Shown: positions 51,209 to 61,031, numbered from the stretch's first letter. The stretch is DNA of 64,000 nt from Thermaerobacter subterraneus DSM 13965 (GCF_000183545.2 NZ_JH976535.1:2109837-2173836), one strand, 5' to 3'. Notes: generated by a model not told the origin, from the sequence alone. Translations and numbers: made by a program.

Positions 51209-51633
51209 GACGATCCCTCCTGCCCCGTGGGCCGGTGTGTTCAGCCGGTCCCGGCAGTCCCCTTGGACCACCGGGCACCCGGCGTGTTGCGTGCGGCGGG
51301 GGCTCGCGCCCCTGCTTGCCCCCCGGCGCCCACCCATGGGTCAACCCGGCGGACCCACAAGGCCCGGCCGGTCGTCCCGCCTCGCCTGCTACCGCTATAT
51401 GAGCCGCCCTCCAGGGTGGCCACGGCCTGGTCCCAAGATTGGGTTCGTGTCCCCGGGGCGAGGCCGGTTGCACCACTCCCCTTGGGCGGTCGCCGCACCC
51501 CGCCAGGGCTTGGGCGGGCTGGGGCGGGGTCGCGCGGCCCGCTCCGCTGGGCCGCCATCCCGTGGCGCAGGGTGGCATAGCCCGGCCGGGATCGCCGTAG
51601 AAGCTTGCAGAACCTGGGGGGAGGGTGCGGCCC
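51209..51633. other. 425-bp region between divergent orphan genes
   Basis: Separates the Cys-rich gene (minus) from the 587-residue gene (plus). CATATA on the minus strand near 51396-51401 could be part of a sporulation-type -10, but no -35 partner was convincing. Otherwise only GC-rich sequence and the two ribosome-binding sites are seen. Confidence 0.35.
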
Positions 51634-53397
51634 ATGGACGTCAAGCGCCCCTGGGGCTGTGGTCCAGGGCAGGATCCCGCTGGCGAAGGCAACGGGCCGT
51701 CCCTTCCGTTGGACGAGCGGGTGGCTCCCGCCGCCCCAAAGCCTGAGCCGCAGATGGCCGGACCACCGGTCGCGGGTCGCCCCGAAGCCGAGCCCCCTGT
51801 GCGGACCGGCCAGGTCCCAGGAGGCCCGGACCCGGGCGCCGGCCTGGTCTTCCTCGGTCTTGGGCCGAAGGGGGAACCGTGGAGCTGGCAGCCCCTGCCC
51901 GGACAGCCGCTTCTGGTGGCGGGTGCCGGTGCCGCCGGAACCCCCTGGCTGGGACGAGCCAGTCCCGTGGCGGGCCGGGCGGCGGGCGGGCCGCTGGTCT
52001 GGGCCGGATGGGGCCCTGCTGCCCGGGAGACCCGGTTCCCGCATCCAGCAGCGGGGGGAACGGGCACCGCCCCGGCCGTGCCCTGGGTGGTTCTCACCCG
52101 GTGGGCACGGGGATCCGATCCGGGTGACGTGGATGTGTGGATCGATCCTGGGGGCGGCCCGGCCGGCGGGGCCCGGGTAAGGCCCCTCTGGGGCGAGCGG
52201 GTGTTGATGGCCGTTCCCTGCAGCGACCCGCGGGGACGGGCCGTGTTCGTCCCCTGGTTCCGGGCGGGACCGGCCCAGGGTATGGCCGGGATCGCGGGGG
52301 AGTGGCGTGTTCTCTGGTTTCGGCAGCGGTGGCGCGACGAGCCGGTGGTGCCCCATCCCACCGGGCCGGGGGATCCGGGTCCGGCCTCGCGCCATTCTCT
52401 CCCGGGCACGGGAAGCAGGAGGGCTGGCTTCACGGCCGCCGGTGCAGGGCCGGTGGGCCCCGTGGAGGTCCGGGACCTTCTTCCGGGACCGGCCATCCCC
52501 GCCGCCCGTGCCTCCGCCGGAGCCGCCCATGCCCCCGCCGGAGCCGAGAGCGGCCCGGTCCCCCGGCCGGCTTCGGCCGGCTGGTGCCGGGGCACGTCGC
52601 CCGTGGTGCTCCTGGTACTGCCGCGGGGAACGTGGCCGGCGCCCGCAGGGGCGACCGCCGTCCCTTCCGGGGAACGGCTCGCCGCCGAGGAACCCGCCCC
52701 GCGACCCGGCACGGCGGCGGCTCGGAAGGGCGGGCAACCTGAAGGCGCGCCTCCGGCCCGCCCTGGCGGTCCCGGGCTCTGGCTGGGGATCTGGCGGCGT
52801 CAAGGGGACGGTTACTGGCTCGCCGAATGGGTCGATCTCGACCTTTCCTCGCTTTGCCCCACCACCGGCCGGCCGGCCTCGCCCGGTGCAGGACCCGCCA
52901 CCAGGCTCCCCGCCCGTCGCCCCCCTGCCGCCTGGGCCATGGTGCGGTTGCTTGTGGCTCCCGCCGGGGGCGCCGCCCTGGTTCTGGCCGGTCCCGGTGG
53001 AACCGGGTCTGGCGGGGTGCGGCTCCTCGCCCAGATCACCCCGGAGGGGGAGCTGCGCCGGAAAGCCTGCAGCCGGCAGCCGGACGAACCGGCCCCCGCT
53101 AAGGCGGAGGCCGACCAGGCTCCGGAACCGCCGCCGCCGGTCCAGGCCGGAACCACCGTGGACATCGGCTGGCTGGCGGACCTGGGGGTGACTGCACCCC
53201 TCGGGGAGACCTCCCAGGGGACACCGCCCGCCGAGGTGGAGGCGCCCCGGATGCAGCCGCTCCCGCCCGCAGGACCTTCCGGGGAACCTGCGCCGGAACC
53301 CGTCCAGGGCGATCTGAGGCCTCCAGGGACAGTGCCGGCGGTGGGGCACGTCGCCAGGCCGGGCAGAAGCCCGTTCCCCCATGGCTCCCGCCCCTAG
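51634..53397 (+). CDS. Hypothetical protein, 587 residues
   Basis: No family recognised. ATG at 51634 has GGGGAGGG 8 nt upstream. The sequence alternates Pro/Gly/Ala-rich linkers with Trp-rich blocks: AVPWVVLTRWARGSDPGDVDVWIDPGG, RAVFVPWFRAG, WRVLWFRQRW, GLWLGIWRRQGDGYWLAEWVDLDL and LLVAPAGGAALVLAGPGG-type strands. These blocks suggest repeated beta-rich domains. Third-position GC is lower than in neighbours (roughly three quarters in a sampled stretch), hinting at recent acquisition or weak selection. No signal peptide. It sits between a possible coat protein and a CAP-domain protein. An opposing frame of 713 codons was judged a shadow. Confidence 0.6.
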   Translation: MDVKRPWGCGPGQDPAGEGNGPSLPLDERVAPAAPKPEPQMAGPPVAGRPEAEPPVRTGQVPGGPDPGAGLVFLGLGPKGEPWSWQPLPGQPLLVAGAGAAGTPWLGRASPVAGRAAGGPLVWAGWGPAARETRFPHPAAGGTGTAPAVPWVVLTRWARGSDPGDVDVWIDPGGGPAGGARVRPLWGERVLMAVPCSDPRGRAVFVPWFRAGPAQGMAGIAGEWRVLWFRQRWRDEPVVPHPTGPGDPGPASRHSLPGTGSRRAGFTAAGAGPVGPVEVRDLLPGPAIPAARASAGAAHAPAGAESGPVPRPASAGWCRGTSPVVLLVLPRGTWPAPAGATAVPSGERLAAEEPAPRPGTAAARKGGQPEGAPPARPGGPGLWLGIWRRQGDGYWLAEWVDLDLSSLCPTTGRPASPGAGPATRLPARRPPAAWAMVRLLVAPAGGAALVLAGPGGTGSGGVRLLAQITPEGELRRKACSRQPDEPAPAKAEADQAPEPPPPVQAGTTVDIGWLADLGVTAPLGETSQGTPPAEVEAPRMQPLPPAGPSGEPAPEPVQGDLRPPGTVPAVGHVARPGRSPFPHGSRP

Positions 53398-53562
53398 CCG
53401 AATTCTTCCATGGGCTTCGAAAGATGCCTGGCCGTACGGACAGCCCTCCCCGGCGGCGTCCTTTCTCTCCTCGGCCGGTACGATGCCAACTCAAGCGTTT
53501 GCCCCTCAGGCTGCAGGTCTGAACAATGGATGCTGGGTTCCACTCAAAAGGGGAGGGATTTT

Positions 53563-54408
53563 ATGGGAATGGCCTCTCTTTGGCGGCGCGCCGCCGCAAC
53601 GGCGGCGGCCCTGCTCCTGATGGCCGTTACCGCAAGCCCCGCCCAGGCATCGTGGTATCTGGTCCGGTCTCGGTCCGCACCTGCCGGGGTCCGGACCGCC
53701 AGCCCACCGGCTCCCGCCCCGGTCCAGCAGCCCCAGCAAACCGCGCCCCTCCCTGGCACGGGTAACCAGGCCGTGGACACGGCCCGCCCGGTCGCTGCCG
53801 GCTCCCCGTCCTGGTACTACGCCTGGAAACTGGCCATCCTCCGCCAGCGTTCGGCCGACGGGACGGCAGGTCCCGCCACCCAGCCGGCACCGGCAGGCGG
53901 CAGCACCCCGGCGGCCCCGGTGGCGCCGACGCCCCGCGGCAGTGGGCCGGGTTCCGCGCCGTCCACCCCTGCCCCGGCGGCGCCGTCTCCGTCCAGTCCC
54001 GCCGTACGGCCGGCCCTGACGGCCGCGGAGAAACACCTGGTGGACCTGGTGAACGACGCGCGCCGTGACCGCGGGCTCCCGGCCCTGGCCGTCGACCCGG
54101 ATCTGGTGCGGCTGGCCCGGCTGAAGGCCGAGGACCTCCGCGCCCGCGGCTACTTCGACCACGTATCCCCAACCTACGGCTCGCCCTATGAGATGGAACG
54201 GCGCGCGGGCATCTCGGCCCGGGTCATGGGCGCGGAGAACCTGGCCATGTCGCGGGACGTGGACCGGGCCCATCTGCAGCTCATGGCGAGCGAAGGGCAC
54301 CGGGCCAACCTGCTCAACCCCAGCCACGACGCCATCGGCGTGGCGGTGGTGCCCATTCCGTACGGTGTCCTGGTGGTTCAGCTGTTCCTGGGCGACCGCT
54401 ACCGGTAG
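53563..54408 (+). CDS. Secreted CAP/SCP-domain protein (YkwD-like)
   Basis: 281 residues. ATG at 53563 follows GGGAGGGATTTT. A signal peptide (residues 5-29, cleavage after AQA) is followed by a Pro/Ala/Gln linker and a CAP domain (about 155-281): LVDLVNDARRDRGLPALAVD, ARLKAEDLRARGYFDHVSP, GAENLA, SEGHRANLLNP and VVPIPYGVLVVQLF. The His, Glu and His of the CAP cavity are present (FDHVS, GAENL, GHRAN). Bacterial CAP proteins of this type are secreted or spore-associated; the biochemical role is unsettled. It lies 165 bp after the orphan gene. Confidence 0.9.
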   Translation: MGMASLWRRAAATAAALLLMAVTASPAQASWYLVRSRSAPAGVRTASPPAPAPVQQPQQTAPLPGTGNQAVDTARPVAAGSPSWYYAWKLAILRQRSADGTAGPATQPAPAGGSTPAAPVAPTPRGSGPGSAPSTPAPAAPSPSSPAVRPALTAAEKHLVDLVNDARRDRGLPALAVDPDLVRLARLKAEDLRARGYFDHVSPTYGSPYEMERRAGISARVMGAENLAMSRDVDRAHLQLMASEGHRANLLNPSHDAIGVAVVPIPYGVLVVQLFLGDRYR

Positions 54409-54469
54409 GTAGGTCCCCGGGCCAGGTAGGTGCCGGGGCGGCCACCTGTGAGATGGCCGGTGCCAAACG

Positions 54470-54497
54470 GGCGGGCGGTGCCCTGGGGCACCGCCCG
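54470..54497. terminator. GC-rich stem-loop after the CAP gene
   Basis: GGCGGGCGGTGCC (54470-54482) pairs with GGCACCGCCCGCC (54485-54497), giving a 13-bp stem with a very short loop. No T-run. It lies between the CAP gene and the convergent end of the cytochrome oxidase operon. Confidence 0.55.
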
Positions 54498-54584
54498 CCT
54501 GCACTCCGGTCCGTCTCCCCGATCCATCCATGCCCTGCCCGGCCCTGCCTGCGCCCATCCCGACCTGCCCGCGCCGTCACGGGG

Positions 54585-54794
54585 CTACGGCCTGCCGATC
54601 TGCCGGTCCCGCCCCGACGGCTCCGGCGGCCTGCCGGGATCGTCCGGCGGGCGCTGGCCACCTTTCAGCAGCCGGTAGGCGCCGATTCCCAGCAGCACGA
54701 TGAGCCCGTACGTCACGCCCAGCATGATCAGCAGGAACGCCTTGGGCAGCTGTGCGCCGCTTGTCCAGTGGCTGGCCAGTTCCAGGGGCGTCAT
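54585..54794 (-). CDS. Small single-pass membrane protein at the end of the oxidase operon
   Basis: 69 residues. ATG at 54794 has GGAGGGGG 8 nt upstream. One hydrophobic segment (AFLLIMLGVTYGLIVLLGIGAY, about 17-38) is followed by a charged, Pro-rich cytoplasmic tail. It is the last gene after subunit IV, 93 bp on, and is probably co-transcribed. By position it may be an accessory or assembly peptide of the oxidase, comparable in shape to CcoQ-type peptides, but no family was recognised. Confidence 0.7.
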   Translation of the reverse strand: MTPLELASHWTSGAQLPKAFLLIMLGVTYGLIVLLGIGAYRLLKGGQRPPDDPGRPPEPSGRDRQIGRP

Positions 54795-54887
54795 ATCGCC
54801 TTCCCCCTCCGGGAGCACAGGGCCGCGACGGGTGTCGCGGCCCTGCTCCTTCCGCAGCCGTGCCTCCGGAGAACCCTTCCCGCCCGC

Positions 54888-55196
54888 TCAGTAGTCCAGC
54901 GCCACGCCGTACCACATGATCAGCGCGAAGATCATCGGCGTGATGATGACGTAGATCATGTTGAGCTTCTCGAAACGCAGGTGCATGAAGTTGGCGACGA
55001 TCAGCACCGCCTTCAGCACCGTCATCAGCAGCAGGATGCCCACCAGCAGGGCCCGGGGCAGGTGGAACAGGACCACACCCACCTCCAGCACGGTGATCAC
55101 CAGCAGCCACAGCCACGTGGTGAAGTACAGCCGGTTGCCGTGATCGTGCTCGTGGCCGTGGCCATGCTCCAGCGCATGCTCCGTGGAACCACTCAC
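54888..55196 (-). CDS. ctaF: Cytochrome c oxidase subunit IV
   Basis: 102 residues. GTG at 55196 follows AAGGAGGGGCGCCCG. A His-rich N-terminus (EHGHGHEHDHG) precedes three membrane helices, with the family's YFTTWLWLLVITVLEVG, LKAVLIVANFMHLRFEK and YVIITPMIFALIMWYGVA. Prokaryotic subunit IV stabilises the aa3/caa3 complex. It follows subunit III by 29 bp in the operon. The His-rich stretch may bind metal, perhaps copper; this is speculation. Confidence 0.9.
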   Translation of the reverse strand: MSGSTEHALEHGHGHEHDHGNRLYFTTWLWLLVITVLEVGVVLFHLPRALLVGILLLMTVLKAVLIVANFMHLRFEKLNMIYVIITPMIFALIMWYGVALDY

Positions 55197-55225
55197 CGGG
55201 CGCCCCTCCTTCCTCGCCAGCAAAC

Positions 55226-55870
<645 letters not shown>

Positions 55871-55886
55871 GCCGACACCCCCGTCG

Positions 55887-56606
55887 TTACCAGAGAAGCA
55901 AGGCGAAAAGATAGATCCACAGCACGTCGACGAAGTGCCAGTACGTGGCGATGTTGGCCAGCGACGCCGCCCGCTGCGCCGTCGTGCCAGGCCGCCCCAA
56001 CCGCCACAGGCCGTAGATCAGCGCGCCCATGCCGCCGGCCACGTGGACCGCATGGGTACCGGTCAGCAGGTAGAAGAACGCCGCATGGGTGCTACCCGCC
56101 GCCGCGATGCCCGCAGCCAGCCACTGCAACCACGCCGTCACCTGCCCCGCGACGAAGGCGGCGCCTAGCACCAGGGTGAGGGCCAGCGCCCGCCGGGCGC
56201 CCTGGACGGCGCCACGGGCGGCCCGGCGGCGGGCCACCTCCATGATGACGCTGCTGGCCAGCAGGACCGCCGTGTTCCACCACAGCAGGGAGGGCAGGTC
56301 CTGGCGCGCCCAGCCGGGCTCCGCGCTGCGCACCACGTACGTGCTGGTGAAACCCATGAACATCAGGGTGACCGCCGCCACGACGATCCAGGTGGCCATG
56401 GTCGCGGCCCGGGCGCGGGCCGCCTCCTCGTCGCCGCCGCCGGGCGCGCGGCCGTTGCCACCGCCGCCACCCGGGCCTCCGGGCGGGATCCGGACCGGCT
56501 CACCGGCCCGGCCCCCCGGGATCACCGGCACCGGCGGCCGCCCCGCCGGGCGGCCTGGGCGGGTGCGCGGGCGGGTTCGGGACGGCTTCCGTGTCGTTGT
56601 CGCCAT
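55887..56606 (-). CDS. Cytochrome c oxidase subunit III-like protein (first of two)
   Basis: 239 residues. ATG at 56606 follows GGGGGTGAACCCG. Residues 1-65 are Arg/Pro/Gly-rich and disordered. Five or more helices follow with TWIVVAAVTLMFMGFTSTYV, SSVIMEVARRRA, LLTGTHAVHVAGGMGALIYG and the C-terminal ATYWHFVDVLWIYLFALLLW, the subunit III signature. It is shorter in its core than the next gene and differs in its N-terminal helices. Pairs of subunit III genes occur in some oxidase operons. It may assemble with the same subunit I or a variant complex. Confidence 0.85.
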   Translation of the reverse strand: MATTTRKPSRTRPRTRPGRPAGRPPVPVIPGGRAGEPVRIPPGGPGGGGGNGRAPGGGDEEAARARAATMATWIVVAAVTLMFMGFTSTYVVRSAEPGWARQDLPSLLWWNTAVLLASSVIMEVARRRAARGAVQGARRALALTLVLGAAFVAGQVTAWLQWLAAGIAAAGSTHAAFFYLLTGTHAVHVAGGMGALIYGLWRLGRPGTTAQRAASLANIATYWHFVDVLWIYLFALLLW

Positions 56607-56759
56607 CGGGTTCACCCCCTGACCTCGGCGGCAGGCCGCCGGCACCGGTACCTCCCGATTCGCCATGGCGCGTGGATGCCCTTGCACCTGGCCGTCCAGC
56701 CGGTCCCGCGGGCCCTGCCGGCACCTACCGGCATTTGGCCCGCGAATCGGGCGATGCGC

Positions 56760-58538
56760 TCACCGCGACCCGGCCCGGTCCCCACCGGCAGCGGCCAGCG
56801 CGGGTTCGGGCACCCACTGCGGGATATGGTCCACGCCCTCCGGGGCATCCTTCGGGCTGTACTCGTACGGCCAGCGGTAGACCACCGGTTCCGCCTCATC
56901 CCAGTTGCCGTGGGGCGGCGGCGACGGCGCCCACCACTCCAGCGTGTTGGCCTGCCACGGGTTCCGCTCGGCCTTCGGACCCCGGAACATGCTGTAGAAC
57001 AGGTTGTACGCGAAGATCAACTGCGCGGCGCCCAGCACGAAGGCCGAGATGGAGATCACATGGTTCAGGGTCGCCACGTCGCCCAGGAATTGATAGGCGT
57101 CCCAGTTGTAGATCCTCCGCGGCATCCCGGCCGTCCCCAGGAAGTGCATGGGGAAGAAGGTGCCGTAGATCCCCAGGAACGTCAGCCAGAAGTGGATCTT
57201 CCCCAGGCGCTCGTTCATCATCCGGCCGAACATCTTGGGGAACCAGTGGTAGATCCCCGCGAAGACGCCGAACAGCGCCGCGGCTCCCATGATGAAGTGG
57301 AAGTGGCCGACGACAAAGTACGTGTCATGGAAGTACAAGTCGACGGACGGGTTGCCCAGGATGATGCCCGTCAGGCCGCCGGTGATGAACAGCGACACGA
57401 AGCCGATGGCGTACAGCGACGCCGCCGTGAACCGCATCTTCGACCGGTAGATGGTCGCCAGCCAGTTGAACGTCTTGATGGCCGACGGGATCGCGATGGC
57501 CAGGGTCGTCGCCATGAAGGTGCTGCCCAGCGTCGGGCTCATGCCGCTGGAGAACATGTGGTGCCCCCAGACGAGGAAGCTCAAGCCCGCGATGGTCAGG
57601 ATCGACCCGACCATGTACTTGTAGCCGAAGACCGGCTTGCGGCCGTGGGCCGCCAGGACCTCGGACACGATGCCCATGGCCGGCAGGATGACGATGTACA
57701 CCTCAGGATGCCCGAAGAACCAGAAGAGGTGCTGCCACAGGATCGGGTCGCCGCCGCCCGCCGGATCGAAGAAGTGGGTCCCGCCGACCCGGTCGAAGAT
57801 CAGCATCAACGACGCCGCCATCAGGGCCGGGAAGGCGAACAGGCCGACCAGCGCCGTGACGAACAGCGCCCACACCGTCAGGGGCAGCCGGCTGAAGGAC
57901 ATGCCCTTGGTGCGCATGTTGAGGGTGGTCGTGATGTAGTTGATGCCACCCGCCAGGAACGCCAGCATCAGGATGAATACCGAGATCAGCCAGAGGGTCT
58001 GGCCGGCCGTCTCGCGGTCGCTGAGGGGCACGTAGGCCGTCCAACCGGTACCCGGCGCGCCGCCCTGGACGAAGAAGGACGCCAGGGCGAAGGCGATGGA
58101 CACCGGGAACGCCCAGAAGGACAGCATGTTGAGAACCGGGAAGGCCATGTCCCGGGCACCGATCTGCAGCGGGATCAGGAAGTTGGCGAACCCACCGCTC
58201 AGGGCCGTGGTCAGGAAGAAGAACACCATGATGGTGCCGTGCATGGTGACGGCCCCGTAGTAGAAGTCCGGGTTCATCTGCCCGCCCTTGAAGGCGTTGG
58301 GCATGATGGCCTCCAGCAACGGCCACTCCTTCCCCGGCCAGCCCAGCTGCACGCGCATCAGCATGGCCAGGAAGCCACCCACCGCCGCCATGACCAGCGA
58401 CGTCAGAAGGTACTGGATGGCGATGATCTTGTGGTCCGTGCTGAAGATGTAACGGCGCCAGAAGCTCTGCGGCTCGTGGTGGTGGGCTGCACCCGTCGCG
58501 TGCCCTGCCACCGCGGCCTGGGTTCCGCCGTGCGCCAT
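56760..58538 (-). CDS. ctaD: Cytochrome c oxidase subunit I (A-type heme-copper oxidase)
   Basis: 592 residues with at least 12 helices. ATG at 58538. The core reduces O2 to water and pumps protons. Landmarks: heme a ligand in TMHGTIMVFFF, CuB ligands and the His-Tyr cross-link in FGHPEVYIVILP, WGHHMFSSG (two CuB His), and heme a3/heme a ligands in YFVVGHFHF. The Glu in GHPEVY marks an A1-type D-channel. The hydrophilic C-terminus ends GGDRAGSR. It lies 47 bp after subunit II. Confidence 0.97.
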   Translation of the reverse strand: MAHGGTQAAVAGHATGAAHHHEPQSFWRRYIFSTDHKIIAIQYLLTSLVMAAVGGFLAMLMRVQLGWPGKEWPLLEAIMPNAFKGGQMNPDFYYGAVTMHGTIMVFFFLTTALSGGFANFLIPLQIGARDMAFPVLNMLSFWAFPVSIAFALASFFVQGGAPGTGWTAYVPLSDRETAGQTLWLISVFILMLAFLAGGINYITTTLNMRTKGMSFSRLPLTVWALFVTALVGLFAFPALMAASLMLIFDRVGGTHFFDPAGGGDPILWQHLFWFFGHPEVYIVILPAMGIVSEVLAAHGRKPVFGYKYMVGSILTIAGLSFLVWGHHMFSSGMSPTLGSTFMATTLAIAIPSAIKTFNWLATIYRSKMRFTAASLYAIGFVSLFITGGLTGIILGNPSVDLYFHDTYFVVGHFHFIMGAAALFGVFAGIYHWFPKMFGRMMNERLGKIHFWLTFLGIYGTFFPMHFLGTAGMPRRIYNWDAYQFLGDVATLNHVISISAFVLGAAQLIFAYNLFYSMFRGPKAERNPWQANTLEWWAPSPPPHGNWDEAEPVVYRWPYEYSPKDAPEGVDHIPQWVPEPALAAAGGDRAGSR

Positions 58539-58585
58539 GACCGCTCCTCCTCTCTCCGAGCCGGCGACGGTCTACAGGCTACCGA

Positions 58586-59443
58586 TCACTGAGCCGTGCC
58601 GCCGTGCTGGCCCGCATGCTGCTGAAGCCAGGCCTGCCAGTCCGTTTCCGGCAGGACCTCGATCTCGCCGCGCATCGCGAAGTGACCGACACCGCACAGT
58701 TCCGCGCAGGCGATTTCGTAGCGACCCGGCTCCGTGGGCTGCACGTAGACCTCCGTCACCCGACCGGGGACGGCGTCCATCTTCACGCGCAGATTGGGCA
58801 CGAAGAAGCTGTGGATCACGTCCCGCGAGCTCAGCTTGACCGTTACGTGATAATCCGCCGGCATCACGATGGGCCCCTTGGAGCCGTCGATCACGATGTC
58901 ATCCTTGCCAGCAGGGTCGTTGGGGTCGATGCCGAAGGGGTTCTTCTGGAAGTCGACGAACTGCGGGTCGGTCTTGCCGAACTGGCCGTCGGGACCCGGA
59001 TACCGCGCCGTCCAGAAGAACTGCTGCCCCCAGACCTCCACCACCGTCGACTTCTCCGCCGCCGCAGCCGCCGGCGTATGCAGCGTCAGCCAGATCTGGT
59101 AGCCCATCACGATGAAGACCGTCAGGATGACGGCGGTGGCCACGGTCCAGCCGGACTCCAGGCGCCTGTTCTCATGCCAGTACAGCGCCCGCGGATTGCG
59201 CGCCGCCTTCCATACGAACCAGGCCAGCAAACCCTGGGTCAGCACGAAGACAATGCCGATGCTGACCATGATGATGTTGAACAAGCGATCGATGGGCGCC
59301 GCGGCCGCCGACACCAGGGGCGGCAGCCACCAGCGCTTCGTCGCGTATACGGTGCTCGCCACACCCGCCACCAGGACGAGCCCGATGAGCAGGGTCATGA
59401 CAGCACCGGCGCGCCGGTTGTCGCGCTCGGTCGCCTGCTGCAT
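58586..59443 (-). CDS. ctaC: Cytochrome c oxidase subunit II
   Basis: 285 residues. ATG at 59443, after GGAGGCAGAGGGCGAC. Three hydrophobic segments are visible (residues 13-30, about 48-72 and 95-115), then the periplasmic cupredoxin domain with the complete CuA site: CAELCGVGHFAM plus an upstream His in DVIHSFFVPNLRVKMDAVPG. WGQQFFWTARYPG is the aromatic electron-entry region. There is no fused cytochrome c, so this is aa3- rather than caa3-type and needs a separate donor. It is the first gene of the operon and has a well-spaced promoter 130 bp upstream. Confidence 0.96.
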   Translation of the reverse strand: MQQATERDNRRAGAVMTLLIGLVLVAGVASTVYATKRWWLPPLVSAAAAPIDRLFNIIMVSIGIVFVLTQGLLAWFVWKAARNPRALYWHENRRLESGWTVATAVILTVFIVMGYQIWLTLHTPAAAAAEKSTVVEVWGQQFFWTARYPGPDGQFGKTDPQFVDFQKNPFGIDPNDPAGKDDIVIDGSKGPIVMPADYHVTVKLSSRDVIHSFFVPNLRVKMDAVPGRVTEVYVQPTEPGRYEIACAELCGVGHFAMRGEIEVLPETDWQAWLQQHAGQHGGTAQ

Positions 59444-59572
59444 GTCGCCCTCTGCCTCCAATCCCCGCTGCGGCCCGGCGGGCATTCAACCGTTCCCTCC
59501 GGACCGCAAGGCCAGAATCCGACGATCCGTCCCTGTTGCACCGGCGATGCAATAAGGTCGAAGCCCGCTTGG

Positions 59573-59601
59573 ATTGTATGGGATCCCCCCCACCGCCGCA
59601 A
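59573..59601 (-). promoter_or_regulatory. Promoter of the cytochrome oxidase operon
   Basis: On the minus strand TTGCGG (59601-59596), a 17-nt spacer and TACAAT (59578-59573). It is 130 bp before the ctaC start in the 510-bp divergent region 59444-59953, which also holds the ctaB promoter and a tandem CGTTGCGAG duplication at 59861-59880. Confidence 0.7.
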
Positions 59602-59663
59602 GGCGACAAATGACAAGACCGGCAGGCCGGCCCCTGGTGCCGCGATCCACCCAGTGCCCAGTC

Positions 59664-59691
59664 TTGCCAGCGATCCGCAAACCGGTAGAAT
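59664..59691 (+). promoter_or_regulatory. Promoter of ctaB
   Basis: TTGCCA (59664-59669), a 16-nt spacer and TAGAAT (59686-59691). It gives a leader of about 255 nt before ctaB, long enough for RNA-level control, although no known riboswitch was recognised. It is back-to-back with the oxidase operon promoter. Confidence 0.6.
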
Positions 59692-59953
59692 AGTGGCGTA
59701 ATCGTTCCTGCGCGCTCCTCTTTCCTGCAGCTCACTATCAAAAGTCCCCGAACGGGCGCTGTCCTGGCCATCGGGCTGGAAACCGATGCGCCTCGGGCTG
59801 AAGCCGGAGCAGGCACCCCTTGGGTCGCATGAACCTCCGGGTTTACGGTATTTTCTAATCGTTGCGAGTCGTTGCGAGGGCGCGGCTGGCGGAATCCGGC
59901 GGCTTCGCGATGCCTTGACCGGCGGGTTCGCCATGCCGGATGGAGGAACGAAC

Positions 59954-60895
59954 ATGAGCATGCCCAACAGCGCGGTGCTGGCGCGCGCCATCACCACCAG
60001 CCGGAGCAACGCGCTCCGCGACTACCTGACGCTGATGAAGCCGGGCGTCATGCTGCTCGTGCTGGTCACCACGGCGGCCTCCATGTGGGTCGCCCTGGGA
60101 GAGGCACCCCATCCCTGGACCCTCTTCCTGACCCTGGTGGGGACCCTGCTGGCCGGTGGCTCCGCCGCAACCCTGAATCACGTGCTGGACCGGGACATGG
60201 ATGCCGCCATGCCCCGCACCAGCCGGCGCCCCATCGCCGCGGGGCGGATCCGTCCCGGTCAGGCGACGGTCTTCGCCGTGGTCCTGGGTGTCGTGAGCTT
60301 CGCGCTGCTGTACACGCAGGTCAACCCGCTGGCCGCTTACCTGGCCGTGGGCGGCATCGCCTTCTACGTGCTGATCTATACCGCGTGGCTCAAGCGCCGG
60401 ACGCCGCAGAACATCGTGATCGGCGGCGCGGCCGGCGCCGTGGGCCCGCTGATCGGCTGGGCCGCCGCCACCGGGCGGCTGGAGGTCGCGGCGCTGGTCC
60501 TGTTCCTGATCGTGTTCTTCTGGACCCCGCCCCACTTCTGGGCGCTGGCCGTGGCTCTGCGGGACGAGTACGCCAGAGCCCGTGTCCCCATGTTGCCCGT
60601 GGTGGCCGGCGTGGAGGCCACGCTGCGCCAGGTGTACTTCTACACCTGGGTGACCGTGGCGGTTACCCTGGCCATGCTCCCTCTGGGCCAGCTGGGCTGG
60701 ACCTACGCCGTGGTGGCCGTGGTCCTGGGCGCCCGCTACCTGCGGCTCACCCGCGGGCTGCTGCGGCAGACCACCGAGGGGCGTGCCCGGGCCCTTTACG
60801 GCTACAGCATCGTGTACCTCTTCGGCGTCTTCGGGGCCATGGTGCTGGACGTGACGCTGCACCAGGTGGTCAACGCCCTGCTCGGCCGAATGTGA
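59954..60895 (+). CDS. ctaB: Protoheme IX farnesyltransferase (heme O synthase)
   Basis: 313 residues with about nine helices; adds a farnesyl group to heme b, giving heme o for the oxidase. ATG at 59954 follows GGAGGAACGAAC. UbiA-family motifs: LMKPGVMLLVLVTTAASM, NHVLDRDMDAAMPRTSRRP (substrate-diphosphate binding), YTAWLKRRTPQNIVIGGAAGAV and FWTPPHFWALA with YARARVPMLPVV. It is divergent from ctaC and followed by a strong terminator. An in-frame extension to 59786 lacks a comparable start signal. Confidence 0.96.
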   Translation: MSMPNSAVLARAITTSRSNALRDYLTLMKPGVMLLVLVTTAASMWVALGEAPHPWTLFLTLVGTLLAGGSAATLNHVLDRDMDAAMPRTSRRPIAAGRIRPGQATVFAVVLGVVSFALLYTQVNPLAAYLAVGGIAFYVLIYTAWLKRRTPQNIVIGGAAGAVGPLIGWAAATGRLEVAALVLFLIVFFWTPPHFWALAVALRDEYARARVPMLPVVAGVEATLRQVYFYTWVTVAVTLAMLPLGQLGWTYAVVAVVLGARYLRLTRGLLRQTTEGRARALYGYSIVYLFGVFGAMVLDVTLHQVVNALLGRM

Positions 60896-60949
60896 GGGAT
60901 CCGAGCGGCAAGGGGACGAGCGGGGCAAGGGACGAGAGACCCATGCAGG

Positions 60950-60990
60950 ACCAACGGCGCAGGGGCCGGCCCCCTGCGCCGTTGGTCTTT
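60950..60990 (+). terminator. Terminator after ctaB
   Basis: ACCAACGGCGCAGGGG (60950-60965) pairs perfectly over 16 bp with CCCCTGCGCCGTTGGT (60971-60986), followed by CTTT. It separates the convergent ctaB and ctaA genes. Confidence 0.85.
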
Positions 60991-61031
60991 ACGCCGGCCC
61001 TCTCCGGCCCGCGCCGGTGCTGCGACCCGGG

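Noticed and set aside
51241-53382. A 713-codon minus-strand frame opposite the 587-residue orphan gene
   Set aside because: It is Arg/Gly/Pro/Ser-rich, extends across the Cys-rich gene's promoter region and lacks a start signal. The plus frame has GGGGAGGG-ATG and Trp-rich strand-like blocks. I remain less sure here than elsewhere.
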